From an uncultured Clostridia bacterium (GTDB lineage: Bacteria; Bacillota; Clostridia; UBA1381): a stretch of 7,520 nt of DNA. The notes under the pieces are model-generated. The model was not told the origin of the DNA and searched no databases. It saw only the letters and a program-made list of their open reading frames with translations. Shown here piece by piece: positions 6,773-7,520 of the stretch. The translations under genes and the position numbers were made by a program. The DNA lies in the NCBI GenBank assembly GCA_934454745.1, contig CAKSGP010000065.1:1-7520 (forward strand), in the 5' to 3' direction. Every line of letters begins with the position of its first letter. Within the stretch, counting starts at the first letter, position 1.

Positions 6773-7520
6773 TTACATATCTTTTACCTGTTTTCTGTAT
6801 TGAAGCGGTGTTTTGTCACACGCCTTCTTGAATGCACGACAGAAATAACTGAAATCGTTAAATCCGCACTCCCTTGCAACGTCGGAGATTGATATATCCG
6901 TAAAGTACAGCAGTCTTTTTGCCTCATTGATACGCTTATTAAATATGTATTTGCCTACTGACGTATTTTTATGTGTCTTAAACAGATGGGCAAGATAGAA
7001 TTTGTTTATATAACACGCATTTGCTACGCTGTCAAGGTTAATGTCCTCTAAAAAATGCTGTTCTATATAATTCACGGCAACATTTAAGGAATCGTTGCTC
7101 CTTAAAAGCTCGCCTGATTCGGATTTTCTGTTCAGGAGCCTGAAAAGATACATTACAAGGGTACGGGTGGCGTTCTGTACTATTTCTGTATGAAACTGCT
7201 CTTTCCTATCGGATTCGACTAACAAAAGCTTGAAATATTGCTTGAAAATATCATACATATCCCCTGTTTCGTATATAAAATCATACTCCGGCGGAAGCAT
7301 GTGGTTTGCCGGTAAATCGTTAATGTTTATCCTGTCAATGCCGATAAATACAATTTCAAGAGGGTCTTCTTTACTGCTTTGCTCTGAGTGAATTACATCA
7401 GCATTATATATAACCATATCCCCTTTTTTTACTTCTCTTGTTTCTCCGTCAACGATTTCTACGGTTCCTCTCCCGTCTAAAACAAAAAGCAGCTCCGTAA
7501 AATCATGGGAATGAGGATCC
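6773..7520 (-). CDS. AraC-family transcriptional regulator with cupin sensor domain (N-terminus off the right edge)
   Basis: The frame stays open to the right edge, giving 248 visible residues. The ATG at 7417 is an internal methionine: the 34 codons before it encode HSHDFTELLFVLDGRGTVEI and VKKGDMVI, the typical start of an AraC-type cupin ligand-binding domain, continued by the conserved His of VIHSEQ. Probably only some 15-30 residues are missing. The C-terminal DNA-binding domain (visible residues about 142-245) has two helix-turn-helix units. The first is around 160-183 (INLDSVANACYINKFYLAHLF). The second is around 210-235 (ISISDVARECGFNDFSYFCRAFKK) and is followed by the family's TPLQYR signature. 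Such proteins commonly sense a sugar or related small molecule and activate nearby catabolic genes. The target genes are not in the window, and its terminator makes co-transcription with dnaG unlikely. The family call is firm; the ligand is unknown. Confidence 0.93.
   Translation of the reverse strand, partial: DPHSHDFTELLFVLDGRGTVEIVDGETREVKKGDMVIYNADVIHSEQSSKEDPLEIVFIGIDRININDLPANHMLPPEYDFIYETGDMYDIFKQYFKLLLVESDRKEQFHTEIVQNATRTLVMYLFRLLNRKSESGELLRSNDSLNVAVNYIEQHFLEDINLDSVANACYINKFYLAHLFKTHKNTSVGKYIFNKRINEAKRLLYFTDISISDVARECGFNDFSYFCRAFKKACDKTPLQYRKQVKDM

Overview
The window reads like a chromosomal segment of a low- to moderate-GC anaerobic Firmicute, most likely a member of the Clostridia. 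The evidence is Gram-positive style Shine-Dalgarno sites (AGGAGG, GGGAGGGG) ahead of each complete ATG-initiated gene, a primary sigma factor of compact Gram-positive size, a gene related to the anaerobic flavo-diiron proteins, and a GLUG-type secreted repeat protein. No species can be named from the sequence alone. Every gene found lies on the minus strand, so transcription runs from right to left.

From right to left: (1) 6773 to the right edge is an AraC-family regulator with an N-terminal cupin sensor, cut by the window edge and closed by a hairpin terminator at 6721-6760. (2) 6466-6720 is an AT-rich intergenic stretch that probably carries the promoter of the next operon. (3) 1530-6465 is a tight four-gene operon, dnaG - rpoD - prmA - degenerate flavo-diiron protein. 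Its gaps are 15 and 12 nt, followed by a 14-nt overlap, and a 15-bp perfect hairpin with a T tract closes it at 1444-1487. (4) 1265-1446 holds a near-consensus sigma-A promoter (TTGACT, 17 nt, TATAAT) and a 22-bp perfect palindrome. (5) 1-1264 is the N-terminal 421 codons of a secreted GLUG-motif repeat protein that runs off the left edge.

The operon links replication priming (DnaG), housekeeping transcription (sigma-70/A) and ribosomal protein L11 methylation (PrmA). The dnaG-rpoD core is the classical macromolecular synthesis operon. The unusual parts are the addition of prmA and, translationally coupled to it, a flavodoxin-containing protein. In that protein's metallo-beta-lactamase-like half, all seven expected di-iron ligand positions are altered (six non-conservatively, one Asp to Glu), while the FMN-binding loops look intact. 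This is the observation most worth following up. The second is a 193-bp, about 94 % identical direct repeat inside the surface-protein gene, spaced exactly 325 codons apart. I found no CRISPR array, transposase, tRNA or rRNA, and nothing that amounts to a clear new defence or mobile system.
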